From Gyrodactylus bullatarudis (Eukaryota; Platyhelminthes; Monogenea; Gyrodactylidea; Gyrodactylidae): a stretch of 64,000 nt of DNA. The stretch lies in the NCBI GenBank assembly GCA_012064415.1, contig SSNU01000321.1:124001-188000 (forward strand). Direction: 5' to 3'. The notes beneath the pieces were generated by a model that saw nothing but the letters and a program-made list of their open reading frames with translations, ran no database searches and was not told the origin of the DNA. Every line of letters starts with the position of its first letter. Position 1 is the stretch's first letter. Of the stretch, positions 18,732-33,700 are shown piece after piece. The translations under genes and the position numbers were made by a program.

Positions 18732-21700
18732 TCACATAACTTTGCACTTTTCAGTCACTTCGTCAACAATCTTTCCAGGAACATCAGTTGCCTTGTCAGC
18801 TAATTCTCTTAGTTGATTCGGAACATACTCTATGGACAGAAAATAGTTCATGCAGAATTTTTTATTGGATTGATTTTAATTTTCAAGCTAGTCTCATGAG
18901 TCTAGTGGTCAGAGAAGTTCCAAAAGACCAACCATTTAAATTTTGAGTCATTTCAAGAGACAAATTGCTAGACCTCAGGCACTCAACAGGCCCCTCTTCA
19001 TCTTCCTGTTTACCCAATTCTCATATTCCTGTTACTCCTACGACACCTAACCATAAACGAGGCCTGTCTGAGAATTTTCTACTGTTGAAAAAATAGAAAC
19101 CTCCTCCAACTCGGCTCCCGAGGATATTTTAGACATCTTATTGAACTCTAATTCCAAGAAACGCAGAGATGATTATTTTATTTCCAACATCCTACTTATT
19201 CCCCTCCCGTCTACATTTTTCTTAAATTTAGCCAACTATTTTAATAAAATCATTAGTTCCTGTTCCATTCCAGCTGATTGGCTTAGAATAAAAATTACTC
19301 CGATTCCCAAGTCCTCCAAAGCCATTAATCCTGCCGACTTTAGACCGATTTCTAACCTCCCAATTTTTCTCTCAATCCTTGACAACTTTATCAATTCTCA
19401 CTTGAAAACCATTAATCTATGCAATATTGATGCCTCTCAACATGGATTCGTTCAAGGCCGGAGCACTGCCATCTCGAATCGTATCATTTATCGACACCGC
19501 AAACGAACTAAAATACAGGCGAATTTCAGCTGCTGTTATATATGTCGATATCTCAAAGGCTTTTGACAAATTACCTTTCAACGTCATTAAAAATTCCCTC
19601 ATTAAACACAAAGTTAACCCCCACATCATCAACCTTACTCTGGAATTCCTACAAAACCGGTCTCAATATGTCTCATTTAATGGATCTGTATCGGCCCTAT
19701 CACAAATTGCCTCCGGAGTCCCACAAGGATCCACAATTGGGCCCACCCTGTTCAATCTTGTTTTTTCCCAGATCTCTCCCTCGTCTCCTGATGTCTTATA
19801 TTTCAAATATGCTGATGAAATCAAGATCTTATGCCCTATCACTCAGAACTCAAACATAATCTAACAAGAACTTAATCACCTAGATTTATCACTCGCTCAA
19901 ATTGGACTCTCCCTTAACCACCTCAAAACTAAAATTCTCTGTCTTTCAACTAAAATCCAACTGGCACCTAATCTTCTTCCCTTACTGGTATCACAGATTA
20001 AGGACCTTGGACTCAATTATAATAATAAACTTGACACCTCTGTTCATGTAGCAACCATCCTTAAGACCCTCAGAATCAAATCATATTTCCTACGTAAATT
20101 TGTACATGCGCCAGACCTAAGATTGCTGTTATTCAAACAATGTATTCTGCCCCATCTCGACTATGGAGCTTCGTTGTTATATAACCTACCTGCAGGGACA
20201 ATCAAAAAAACTGAATGTCTCCAGTTTCAGTTCCTCCAATCTTATTTTGGACCCTTTTCCTACAAAGAACTACTCAACAAATCAAATCTCCACCCTATTT
20301 GGATGAGAAGGATTGCCTCGTCTGAAGCTCTTTACCACAAGATTCCCCCTCCTCCTGTACGCTGTTATAATCTACGCTCCTCAAGAGGTTTTACTGTGCT
20401 TTTGACTACCTTGCACCCTCTTAGACACAGATTCCAATTAAATTTTAACGTTTTTAAAAACTTGAAGATCTCACAAATTGTAAATATTATCTCGAACTAT
20501 GTACCAGATACTCATAACTATTTTACTAATTTTTTCAAATAAAAATCTTATTTATTATGTGATAATTTGAATTTTCATATCATTTGATATGCCACGATGA
20601 TAAAAACATTCAATTTCTTTGGCGAAATTCAGAATTTTTGTCTAACTTTGATTTCAAATTTCGGTATTTAAAAAATTAATTTCTCTATAATCAATAAAAA
20701 TTTCAATACCACGAAAAAGATATACGAAAAAGTATTTTCAAATATTTATATGTATTATAAAAGTGATCTACTTTTGAGTATATACATAATATATATTCAA
20801 ATTTCCAGTCAACTTGTAATTAATTAATTTGCTAATTTCAGCCATAAAATAAACAGCTCATTTTAGTACTAATGCTACTTAAGATTTCAAGTAATCTTTT
20901 TTCATAAGTGAGATAAAAGTCGATAATCTAATCCATAACTGTAAGAATCCTTTAGATCAATTACTGGTACCGTAAAAACTTCTTTTCAAAAACTCCTTAT
21001 TTTCGAATTCATCCAATGAAAATCAAGAAACTTCTTTTTTGTTAATTTACTGACATAAGTGATGCCTACAATAAAGTGGCACGCTATGGAGTGGTCTTTC
21101 TCTATGCTCAGAAACGTCTAAAAAAGAACGAATTATTCAAGATAGGCAATCTAAAAGAGCAATTTTATAATCGTTTAACTAAATTACAATATTTTTGAAA
21201 GATTATTAAATTTAAATTAAAAGGTCCATATCGTCGTTATTTACCTAGAAAACGATCTCGATTTTATGTCGATTTCGTGAAGTCAAAAATGTCGAAAAAT
21301 TTTACCGGCCTACTGATTAGTTATATAAAGCTGTTCTGGAAATAGTCTTCGCCTTAGATTCGATGCAGACGTTAAAAATATGATTTTCTTAGCTATTTTT
21401 TTATCTCAGAAAGAGGGATAGATAATAGATAGATTTTGCAAATTTTCGATTTCTAGCCTAGATCAGAATCTAAATGGTCTCTTTAGGAGAAATCGAATGA
21501 TGTATAAAACATATGGTCTGAAATCTATTTATGAACTGGTTGCAATAGAAACAAGGATCTTGTATTAAAATTTATGTGATAAAAAATTTGCTGAATTTGA
21601 TTTCGGCCATTTTTCTCATGATAAAACCTAAAATATTAATTCTTCTAATCATTTTCAATTCAGTATAAGTAAAATAAGTCTTACGGATCAATTATTTCTA

Positions 21701-24700
21701 TCAAAACCTGTAAATCTTCTATGACTACTTGAAAGTAATAAGATCAAATTTGAGAGATTTATGATAAGAAATGTAACTTTGACAGTGCCACTTTAATAGA
21801 AAATAACTATAATTTTGGATTAAGATTTAAATAGTTCGAACTAAAAATTCATTTTGAACCACATTTTCAACCAGGGAAAATTAAATTGAGCATATTAGAA
21901 TTAAAAAATCTATCCCTAATAGATAAAGATCAATTTGGGAAGAAAAAAGAATTTTTTCCGATCAGATCTCAGATACTGGATCAAAAACGAAGTTGAAAAA
22001 TATTTTGAAATAAATTCGTGACAAAAAGTTTATTTGACAAGTTAGAGATTTTTAACCTAAAAAACCAGAATTTTTGAGGAAATTTGACCTTTACTCGTTT
22101 GATCGACCCAAAAAATTGGATCAAATCAAGAAGAAAAAAAAAATTTTTTCAATCCTGTCTTGTTGATCGAAGATCATTTTGGATTCTGCTCTCGAAAAAA
22201 GCCAGTAAAGTGAAATTTTTTTTCTTAAATCAGATTTACTTTCAAGTATTTTGATTTTCTTTTCATTAGTTTTCATTTTCATTTCATTCCAAGAATTCGT
22301 TTAAAAATTGAATTTCAATGGTATTTTTGTTCTTAAACCTCGCTCTGGAAATGACAAAAATGAAATAGGAAAATCAATACAAATGGGGTCCACAGGGACC
22401 CCATTTCCAGGGCGAGGGTTAAAAAAATAAAAAATGAAAGGCATACTTATGAGTAAATATACAAATTAATGAAAATTGATTTTTAATCAAAAATAAGAAA
22501 TCATTTCTGTCTTTAGACCACTTCGAAGCCCATGATAAATTGCGTTTTTTAATTTAAAATTGAAGGAAATTCAATATTAGGCCGTTCGAATCCCAGTTTT
22601 CTATCTTAATTTCCACAATAGACTTTCAACAAAATTTATCCAATAAGTGGATTAAATTTTCAAGAGAATTCAGATCAGGGTTTTAGTTTGATAGCTTATG
22701 AGTTGTGAGCCTTCTGTTTCTAAATAAGCTTACAGTCTAAAGAGATTAAACAAAAAATTACAACAGCTGAAGACGAAGATGAGTTCACTGCCAAATGATT
22801 TAAAGCCTTCTTTTATTTATCATCTCAGGAAATTTCCATGACTGTTGGCATCTATTGAAGCTTTCAGCAATTATTTATTTGTTAATTTCTCATGTCGTGA
22901 AGCTTCTTGATATTTTCAAGCCGAGTTAAAATTAATCAACAAATGCTGATTACAAACGTTAATCCAGTTATATTTTATAAGTGTTTTAATTTTAATTCTA
23001 TGAACTTGAATAAAATTAGTGATTCTGAAAATTTGCTCTAAAAATTTAATGAGAAAATCTTTTTGAAGAATTTTTTCATTAATTAACACAACTTCTGATG
23101 GTCTTTTGATTTCTCTAAAATAATTTTTTTGTTATTGTCCTTGTCCCCAGATCAATATTTCTCACAATTTTGAAGGTCTCTAAAATTATTAATAATGGAT
23201 CTTCAGATCTCAAAATTTCTTAATCTTCAATTTAATTCCTTATTTTTATGTTTTTGCCTTCAATTCTTTTGAAAAATGAATAGTTTCTTGGTTTCGGCAT
23301 ATGCGAAGACTATTTCCAGAACAGTTTTAGATATTTTAATATAATACGGTAACATTAATACCCAAATTATGTTTGAAATGTGTCAAAATTTATAAAAACA
23401 ACTTTTCTCACATAAGAATACATATTTTCAAAATTTTAAATACATATTTTGATAAGTTTTTCGAACATATATTTGTGGCCCTACTTATAAGTATGGATAC
23501 GATTAGTTAGAGTCAAAAGTGCTAAAAGCCGACTTACCAGACCTAAAAATTCTTGATCTACGATTTTCGTTTAGTCTTTTAATTAGACTTTTTAATTTTT
23601 AAAAATATAGGGACCCTGTCTAATGTACTGTAAAATTTGAATATTTACTGTTTGAAGAATGACTCGAGATAGATGACTCTAACTATGCAATTTAATTTTC
23701 TCAATCGACTATACAAAAACTATGATAACTTTAAGTGACAAATAGATCCAGTTTCATTCTGTCCCCTTTGTGTGATAGATTACGAAAAGGAATATTACTA
23801 TTGGCCATAAGTGTATTAGTATTGAGTTAAATTTCAAATTGCAATTTAAAATGAGCAAAAACGTCAAGTTAGATGAAACGATAAATTTTTGTCTATAATT
23901 TTTATTCTTTAGATAAAATAATACAACATATCCATGTTTACACTGTGTGTACTGAGTATATTATCTTTTTTAATCAAAAAAACATCCATAGTGGCAATAA
24001 ATTTTGTCAGCATACTACTACTATTTCAGACTATTACAAAGTGAGAATTTGAGTTTGAAAGAGAGTCTAACTTTCTGCAAGTTTAAGCATAAAATAGAGG
24101 GAATGTGTATGGGGGAATCTACAATTCTTGTTTTTTTTTAGTTGAACGAGATGTAGGAATGAAAATGAAAAGAAGTAAAATAATGAGCGAGGAGAAACTC
24201 TTTTGGCTAGAAAAAGAGAAATTGAAAAAATAATTCAATGTGTCTAAAACAGAGTAAAAAAGAATAAAGGATAACAAGTATTTATTAAAGAGTTACCTAG
24301 CTAGTAAAGATGAGAAAAACTCGATGTTTGTTCATCAAATAACAGAATATAAACCTAATTGACATGAAGATGAGTATTCACTATTTTCACAATAAAAATC
24401 AATATATTTTATTGTGGTTAGTTAGGGAATAATTAATATTTTGAATTTCCCAATGAAATGAGGCCGTGAATTGTTGAAATAAAAATAAATTTCTGAAAAC
24501 AATCAATTTGGCTAATATTAGGCCGTTTATTGAATTAAAAGCCATCGCTGAAAATTTTTTCAACCGTTTTTAAAGATTTCGGAGTTTCAAAGCAGTTCAA
24601 TACTGTTATTTCGGATCAAGGTTAGGCGAAGAATCATAATTTAGTCAAAGAAGTACACAGAAATCTTTCCTCATAATGGAAAATTGACCAATATGAATTT

Positions 24701-27700
24701 TTCAATTATCATAAAGGGTTTTGCCTAGAGTTTTTGAAAATCTCAATTTTCTCTCAACTTTCATGGGGAAATTCGAATGTTTCGTTTAATCTTGATCCAG
24801 AATACCAATTTGGCTTAACTTCGAAATCGATAAAAATTTGAGCTCAGATGAAAAAACGGAAAATTGCGATTCTCGAAACACGATTTTACTTATAAGTAAC
24901 AGAAATCTTGGGATTTTGAATTTTACCATCCATTTTGGTAAAATATGTATTTTATGAACTATAATTTAATTATAATTTGGGTACAACATTTAGTAAAAAT
25001 AATAACATACTCTATTACACTAATTTGTTAGAAAAAGATAACAGTATACAAAGATAATTAGAAAATATTATCGTTCAAGAAAACTCTAAAATTTGAGCGG
25101 CTTTTTCAATAAATTGACAGACAATCGAGAGCATACTCGAATGAATAAATGATAAATTGATTCGAAAATAAATTTCTGCTATGGATGCTAGCAGTACATT
25201 TGAGATTGCTACAAAGATAATTACTTTGTAAGGTATCTCAAATGATTTGTATCAAAGAGACAGCAATTACTTCAATATATTAGAATTTTTCAACATTTTT
25301 TCTGTTAGTACAGATCAAAGTTTAAATTTTTTCGAATTATAGTTTTATGAGTTTAACAAAATGCTCAATTATTTCATCAAGAAATCGAAATTAATGATGA
25401 AATTTTGAAATCTTGATCACGAGGCCCTCTTACAAGAGAAAATTTATTTCGAATACATTGAGTTAGCATCAGATTACGATATTTTTATAATTGAGAATTT
25501 TTTTGAGAGAAGAATAAAAATTCTATTATTGCAATAACAATTAAAGAACTTAACCTACTAGCAAAGTGTTACACTGGTAATTACTATATCCATGTGAACT
25601 CTAACTTGATGGAGATTGTCTTCTCACACCTAGATGTTAGAAATTCGGATAAGCAAGTGTCAATTCCAAAAGAGAGTCGAATAATATTCAACTCACAGTG
25701 GCAGATGTATACGTGTTTCGTCCTTATTAGGACTCGTCAGTACACCATAGCCAGGATTCGAACCTGGGTCTTCAACGTTGTGAGGCAACGCTTCTAACCA
25801 CTAGGCCAGAACGATCCATTTACGATCTAGATTTTTTATAACAGAACAAACTCGAAAAAGTATGTACTGACGAGTCCTAATAAGGACGAAACACGTATAC
25901 ATCTGCCACTGTGAGTTGAATATTATTCGACTCTCTTTTGGAATTGACACTTGCTTATCCGAATTTCTAACATCTAGGTGTGAGAAGACAATCTCCATCA
26001 AGTTAGAGTTCACATGGATATAGTAATTACCAGTGTAACACTTTGCTAGTAGGTTAATTGTCTAAAAATTAAAGAACCGATCATGATATTTGTGAGGAAC
26101 TCGTCAAGATTGGATCATCTATATAATTGAAAAATAAATGGCTCCTTTTTTGTTAACACGTAAGCTTGCTTCTCATAAGCCCATTTTTACTGTGCATTTA
26201 ATAGATAAACTAAACTACTATTTTCTTATACTATTTAGAGAATAAACCTACTAGCTAATTGTGCTTACAGGTTATAAGTATAGTAATAACTTATTATTAG
26301 GACGACCAAAATGCCTTTTATGCCTTTTTTGAGAGTGAGTCTAAAATACTTTGAAAAGATTAAAAATTCAGTCCTTTTTTTTCTAAACCTATTAATAAGA
26401 GATACAAGTTTGCCTTTTTTGCCTATTAGGAGGAGGCTTGCCTTTTTTAAAAAGGATTACTATTTAATTTTTTTCAAGAATTGAGCAAATTTTTTATCAT
26501 TGTTTATCTTAGTTTGATCTTAGTTAAATTTTTATTGTACGAATCTAATTTTATGGGGGACTCGATAAACAGCCAATAGAAATGGCTTTTCCAACTCAAC
26601 ATCTCATTCTCATTCTATTCACTCGAAAGGCTTGAAGAATTGGTTAATTTTTTAAAATCACTACTTGTGATAGACATTCGATTTTATGAATTTACCTTTT
26701 ATTGCCTTTTTCAGAATTAAAAATAGCCTTTTTTCATTAAAAAGTATGCATTTTTCTGGTCGCCCTACTTATCCATATGAATTGTCTAAAAATATAGTAA
26801 AATTCTACTTTGTAATTATTCAAAACAACCAGTGTGTAGGTGATATCAAAACAATGGGAGTGTTGAGTGATAGGGGGTTCTGGTCTAGTGGCTAGAACGT
26901 TGTATCACAACGTTGAAGACTCAGGTTCGAATCCTGTACTGACAAGTCCTAAAAAGGACGAAACGCGTCTTCATCAGCCATCGTGAGTTGAATATTATCC
27001 GACTCTCTTACGGAATTGACACCTGCTTATCCTAATTCTACATCTAAAGGTGTGAGAATTAATTTAGAGTTCATATGAACATAGTAATTAGTAATTACCA
27101 GTGACTACACTTTGCTAATAGGTTATGTAAGAATCCTCTCACAAGATTCCCTTCAATAGCTGTTAATGAATGAAAAACTCAATATTTTCTTATTCTTTTA
27201 TCTTTACATGAACCCAGGTGACTATTAGTCAAATGAAAGAAAAAACTTTTTAAAAATTTTAAAACTTTCTTTATAAAATGTATATAGGTTAGACTTGGAC
27301 GAAATTTTGCAAAATTACTTAAATCGCCCATCGTTATAAAAAAACTAATCTTCAAGTATTTAACCCTCGCACGACATTAGATAAAAATTACAAATATGAC
27401 ATTTGGGGTCTAAATGACCCCAGTAGAATAAGTTCTCAAAATAATGAAGTCGGATCAGTATTTTTCAATTAAATACTATTTACTATTTATAATTTATAGG
27501 TTCACAAGAGTTAAATTTAAAAAAATCCCACCAAATTTCGCTTCAAAATACCTTTCCATGCTTCTGGAATAAGATAAACAAAATTGTGAAAATTTTCAAA
27601 TTCAAGTACAATTCAATAAATATTAAATAATTAATCATATTTTGTTGAAATTAATTATGAAAAACTTTCATTGCATTATAACTACCAATGTACAAATAAT

Positions 27701-30700
27701 TGTTTTTATGTGAAAAATTAAAAGTTGGATAACACTTATTGTAAATTTGTATTTATACTGCATGTATCACACTGATGAGTATGCTCGAAATAAAGGCCTT
27801 ATTTGTGAGACGATTGGCATCATCTTCTTATTTTTTATAATGATAACTTCGGTGACTCAGCTCAAAACAAAGGTTACTCGACACCTCTCTGAAATCTACA
27901 GAAATTTGTATCGCATAAAAAATTATCCTGTAAAAGGAATTACAAGGGTCAATAACAGAGGAAAAAACAGTACATGATTCTTATAAAAAGAAATTTGAGA
28001 TGATCTATAAAGCAGAGAAACTGATTTCCATATGAGTAGGAAATCAAGATATCGTATTGCTCGTCGAAAAAATAAGAATGGCTTGATTAATTAAAAGAAT
28101 TGGATTACATTTTGTAGGATTTTAGTTCCTTTGAAGAGACAAGTTTAGTTTAGAAAAATTAAAGTACCCTTTTATGATTCTGAAATAAGATGAACAAATT
28201 TGTGAAAATTTTCAAATTGAAAACGTTTTTTGACCGATCAGAATTGCAATATATTATGAAAAATAAGAGAAATTTCAATTTTAAGTATTGAAAAAAGTTT
28301 TTAATAGGATCATTTTGAACTTTTTTAGAAAGAAATGAGGTGAACTGAAGTTAAAACTGTGGAACTAGAAAATTAAACAACTTTTTTAATTTGAAAATTT
28401 TCCCAATTTCGTTTTTTCTTATTTCAGAAGCATGAAAGTGTGTTGTGAAGCGAAATTAGATGAGATGATATTAAAATACTTGAAGATTAATTTTATCTTA
28501 TCAATGTGGGATTTAAGATTTTGGGAAAATAATTTTAAAATTCACGGACATACTCATGAGTAGAGGGTCGAAAATGTTTTTATGAGAGAGTGAAACTTAT
28601 ATAGAATTTTTAGGACTTCAAAATCGCAATCCCTCCAATGTTTAATTTTTTTGATAAATTACAGAGAGAAGAAACTCGATAAATCCTTTAGTAATCTTAT
28701 TCTCAGGCTGTTTGGATATTAAAATTTCTCAAGAGAAAATCTAATCAAGCGAAAATAATGCAGGAAAATGCATACCTGAAAAAGGAAATGAGTTTTCTCT
28801 TGGCCGATCCTTGAGATTTGAGTTCATTTCACAAGCGGAATTTCTTGGTGTTGTCAGGGTGGAGTTGCTCCGAGAACTTCTTCCTGTTCTATTTCCACTT
28901 ATATCCAGATGGTTTGACTTTGAATTGATGTTATACTGAAATTAGAAAAAGAACCAGATTAGAGAATATAAGATAACATCAAAGTGTGATTTTAATAATA
29001 CCAGGTTGACTGGTTGTTGTAATGATATTAAACTTATTCAAGTTACTTTAAGAAGATGATTATGTATTTAACCCATCTATCACACGTTATTTTAACAACT
29101 CATTATTATTCATTCAAGCCTCAGAAAATACTTCGTGTACCACTCATTCGACAGGAAATTTATGGCTAAACTATACTTTAGTAATCATGTAAAATTATAT
29201 ATGAATTTAACATAAACCAAAATCTAAGCTTGAAGAAATTATTTCAACTTTCAATTCAATGACAGACAAAAATGAGTCTAAAGCTGATTTTAAGAAAATT
29301 TTTTTGAAAATTATAAATTTCAGAAATAGCATGAAGAGTAGCCTGATAAATATTATCAGGACTATTTCTTCGAATTATTAAATAGCTGTCTGATAAATTT
29401 CTCCTTTTATTTCTAACATTTCCAGCATCTCGCTTGGCTGCACCCCAGATCGACTCGATTCGGTTCGTATGATAACCTTCTCGATTCACAAATTGATATT
29501 TGTGGCACACTGTTTTGTGCTCATATCCCTCCTGACTGAGCTTCTTGTAGGATATCTGCTTTATTTATATATTCTACAAAAATATCCCGGACGAAGTTTG
29601 TCCAATCAACCGTTGTCTTTTCAGTTATCTCCAGCTCAGATGTAATATACTTGAGATTATCTGCTTTGTAACACACACGTCTGATTATCGAAAGAATTTT
29701 CCACAAAGGAAGATGAGATCTAGCAAAGAATGTCCCTTGAAAAATAATTAATTTTAAATTACCATCTCTGATTAATTTTCTTCTTTTACACGTTGAGCAT
29801 CTGAAGACGTACCCATCTATACATGAACTGTATATTCCGAGATAAAATTCTCCTTCACAGTCATCATGAGACATAGTGAGAGGAATAAGCTTTAGTTTTT
29901 GACACAATTCAATCATTCCCTTATTGTCTTCAAATGATCTTCCGAGAATATGTACAGTAAGACTCTCCACATTATCAAGAGTTATATCGTGAATAGTAGT
30001 CATCATGTTGTAATTTAATTGATAGACGCGGTTGATGATTCGAATTAACAAGCTAGTTTTATTCGCACTATTTTTTGTTATAATTTACCAGTTTTATGAA
30101 AAATATATACAATTATATACACATTTTGGGATTTATCTAGACGATTTAATTTGTGAGTATCTATTAGACTCAATTAAATATATATGCTTTTTATAAGTTT
30201 AACTATACGTTTCTAGTATTTTTCATTTGTAGTGACAAGTAAATAGAACCGGTGCCTCTAAAGTAAAGTTTAGCCAAATTTATTGATCTCCTGGAATACG
30301 AAAAGATCTTGGCTCTATCATTCGTCAAACTCGCGCTATACTAAATTAAAGAGAGTTGATTTTTTTCAAAAAAATAATTTTTGTTTAAAACGTTTTTAAT
30401 CTTCAAAAGAATTAGGAATTTATTGCATTACAATAGAAAAAAAATATTTTGAAGTGATGAGAGAGATTCACAAGATTAATCAAAACTTTGATAAGAGATG
30501 AGGAAAGAGGACCTGATACTATTTGAATTATTAGTGGACAGTTTATAAAATCTTAAAAGGGTTACATAAATCTGGTGGATTATTATTACTCGTTTTATTG
30601 AAGTTAGGATTAATTCTAAAATATTTACCTAGCATAGATGACAGCTCAATTTTTAAAACTATTAACACTACAATAGATTTCAGTAATAAAAAGATAAAGA

Positions 30701-33700
30701 TCAAACTTTGGAAAAACAGTAGCACCTCAGTAATGAGTGTGGAAGATTAACCCGTTCTTCTCTCTTTTAATCCCAAAATTTAGTTTCAGTTGAATTTCAG
30801 ACTTGTAGAAAGGTTTCCATTTTTTACTGTACAGTAAACTGCTTATCTTATATTGAAAATAATCAATATTTCTCTTTTTCTCTACCCTCAAATCAAACAA
30901 TTTTCATCCATCCCTATTAGGATTACAGAAATGACAAGTTCATCACCAGATCGTATGAATCAGGAATGATGTGTTAAACCAGGCAATACAATAAATTTGA
31001 TTCAGAGGGAAGTATTGCCGTGCTTCTTCAAATACATTTATTGAACTATTACCAAACGATAATTATAATTTCAGTCCCTACCTCTCCTCGTCAACATTAA
31101 CTCAAAAGGTAAACCTGATCAACCAATCAGAGGATTCCACAAATTTACTAATTTTCTGTATAAATATCTAGCCGGTGTAAGAGTCTGACGAGATCCGGTG
31201 GAATAAAAGCTTTATAACTACATTTTCACTAGTCTTCTAATCCTCTTAATGAATTCCTCATTATATACTGTTCAATAAATAAATTTGGATCATTGAAATA
31301 TAAAGGGATCACATTTGATAAATACACAATGTCCTGCCATGATGAGAATACAAACATTTTCCCTCAATTATTTTTTAGTCATGATTGAGATAATTTTTAT
31401 GATTTATCCCACCAAGTAGGAAGAGACTCGATGAAAAATTATCCAAATTTTTAAGCGTTACTCAGTAAGTATAATGGAAATTGTTCTAGATTCACATACA
31501 TACACATTTAAAATGTACAAAAATAGATAAATATTACACATGAATGAAGCAGTATATACCATATGTATATGCAATCCATGAATGTACATACATTAGACAG
31601 TGGGTACCATGAGGAAATTCTCATTGAGCAATATAAGTTATAATATTCAATCAATCAAGAAGAAATTCAAGTATCCTAAAATGAAGTAGAGATAGATAAC
31701 TCTGTAAATGTCTGTCTTTCTTTGTAAAGATTTGAATCAAATAAATTGTACCACCGTCTCGATCAATTAAAGAATAAAAACAAGAGAACAATCAACAAAC
31801 AAGAATAATGATAAAAATAATCTGAAAAAATGGAAAAAGGAATAACAAAAGATCTTGACTGTGAATAACTCAGGGTATGCTATATAATCAGAATTAAATC
31901 TTGGAGAATTCATTCAAGTGAAAATTAATTTTAATCTTTAACAAATGTACAATGGAATTTAGATTGGATTGAGAAGAAGGTAAAGTGTATAGGTAAAAGT
32001 AGATTTAGTACTTGGTTGATGTGTAGATGGGAATTTATGATTTATGAAATTCCTGATACTATGAATTCCTGCAAACATTATTTCTATTAATTTATTCTTT
32101 CATTTAATATCTCAACAAATACAGTGCCTATCTGATACTTATAAGTAGGGCAACCAAATGCCTTTTTTGCCTTTTTTGTCCATAGATTAATACAGGTTTA
32201 TTGAGCCTGAAAATGTTATTAAAAAATCTCCTAATAGCTTGGTTCACGAGATGGGTATGCCTTTTTTCATCCAAAAAGCTTTTTTTATCCTTTTTGAATT
32301 TACTTCTTGAAAAGCCTTTTTTGCATTAAAATAAATAAGAATCCCCCGTCCAATCTCAGATACAATCAACAATTAATAAAAATGACATTATACGCTTAAA
32401 TTTGCACTCAGGATACGACTTCAATGCAAAAATCGAAGGCTGTTAACTTTAAAATCATCATGATATTCTACATTTAATACTTCTAGTAATTAAAGTTTAC
32501 AACGAGGACTTAACCCTTTCGGTGCCGATGGACATATATGTCCATTTTCCAATTGTTTTGAACCTTCATAACTCTACCAGTTTGATAGGTTTCTGGATCA
32601 ATTAAAGTTTAAATTGATGCCCACAATGTGAACTTGCAATAGTAATATTTTTGTCCAAATAACTTGGTATCTTCATAGCTAAATTTTGGTTTTTATAAAA
32701 ATTGTGAAATAGTCATGGCACCGAAAGGGTTAACAGAACTTAATTTTAACAGAAATCCAAGCTAAAATTAAATACCAAGTTCGAAAATTCAATTGAAACT
32801 TCCCTGTACTCTCTAAAGCTAGATAAAATCATAAGCAAAATGGTCCAAACGAATATTTAAAAAATATAATCAATCAGATTTCAGAGATTCTAGATACATT
32901 TTTACTTAATTCATTGGATGATCATTCTTAACCAATGATAATTAAAAATCATTAGTTAAAGGTTCTAGGTGAGTTGTAAACGGTTGTGATAAAAATTCTT
33001 TTTGAAAAATTGAACCAGTTCGTATACATACCATGCAAATTGCAATACTTCACCAGTAAAATGTATTCAGTTTAGGCGAAAATTTTTATGTCTTTTTTTC
33101 AAAATTTTGCCGGAAAAAATGCCTTTTTTTCATTAAAAAAAACTGCCTTTTTCCTCATTGCCCTACTTATAAGTGATTAAATTTCAATCATTTTCGATAA
33201 TATCATTTCCCTTTTTGAGAGACTGAACAAAAGGAAGGTTCCAAAACAGTAACTCCTGTACTTGATTGCTTTGAATGACTGGTTTTCTAGCTATTTAACT
33301 TCTCTTTATCTCACTAGAAATGATGTTATAATAGGAAAATATCAAACATTAATTTACTTAATAAAATAACACTATGAAAAACGATACTTCTTTAAAAAAA
33401 TTTTGCAGAATCAGGAATTTTCCAAAGCTTAAGTTTTTTTAAGAATCATTTAAAGAAAAAAAACTGAAAAAAATTATTTGAGAAAAATATGGTCATTTTT
33501 AAGATTTCAATTTGGCGCCAAATTCCCATTTTTTGAACTTTGACCTGAAATTTTCTTTTTCTGTTTATTAAAGTAGTGTAAATGATCAAGAAGATTATTC
33601 GAGTGATACAAAAAGGTAAAGGAATAAAGCGTTTTTCTCTTTTTATTTCATCTTCTTTATGCATTTAGAATGAAGATTGAAATGAGACATGATTTAAATA

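Noticed and set aside
25745..25820. A functional tRNA gene at the centre of the palindrome
   Set aside because: The A and B boxes and T-stem are good, but the acceptor stem does not pair, and the head continues directly into a repeat body, so it is a SINE head.
25594..26013. Two opposing open frames encoding the same 50-residue start
   Set aside because: They are the two arms of the inverted SINE repeat. The identity comes from the palindrome, not from a gene pair.
32138..33173. CTTATAAG as a certain hAT target-site duplication
   Set aside because: It is perfect and 8 bp, but it is itself a palindrome and also follows a similar end near 23,480, so it may belong to the terminus.
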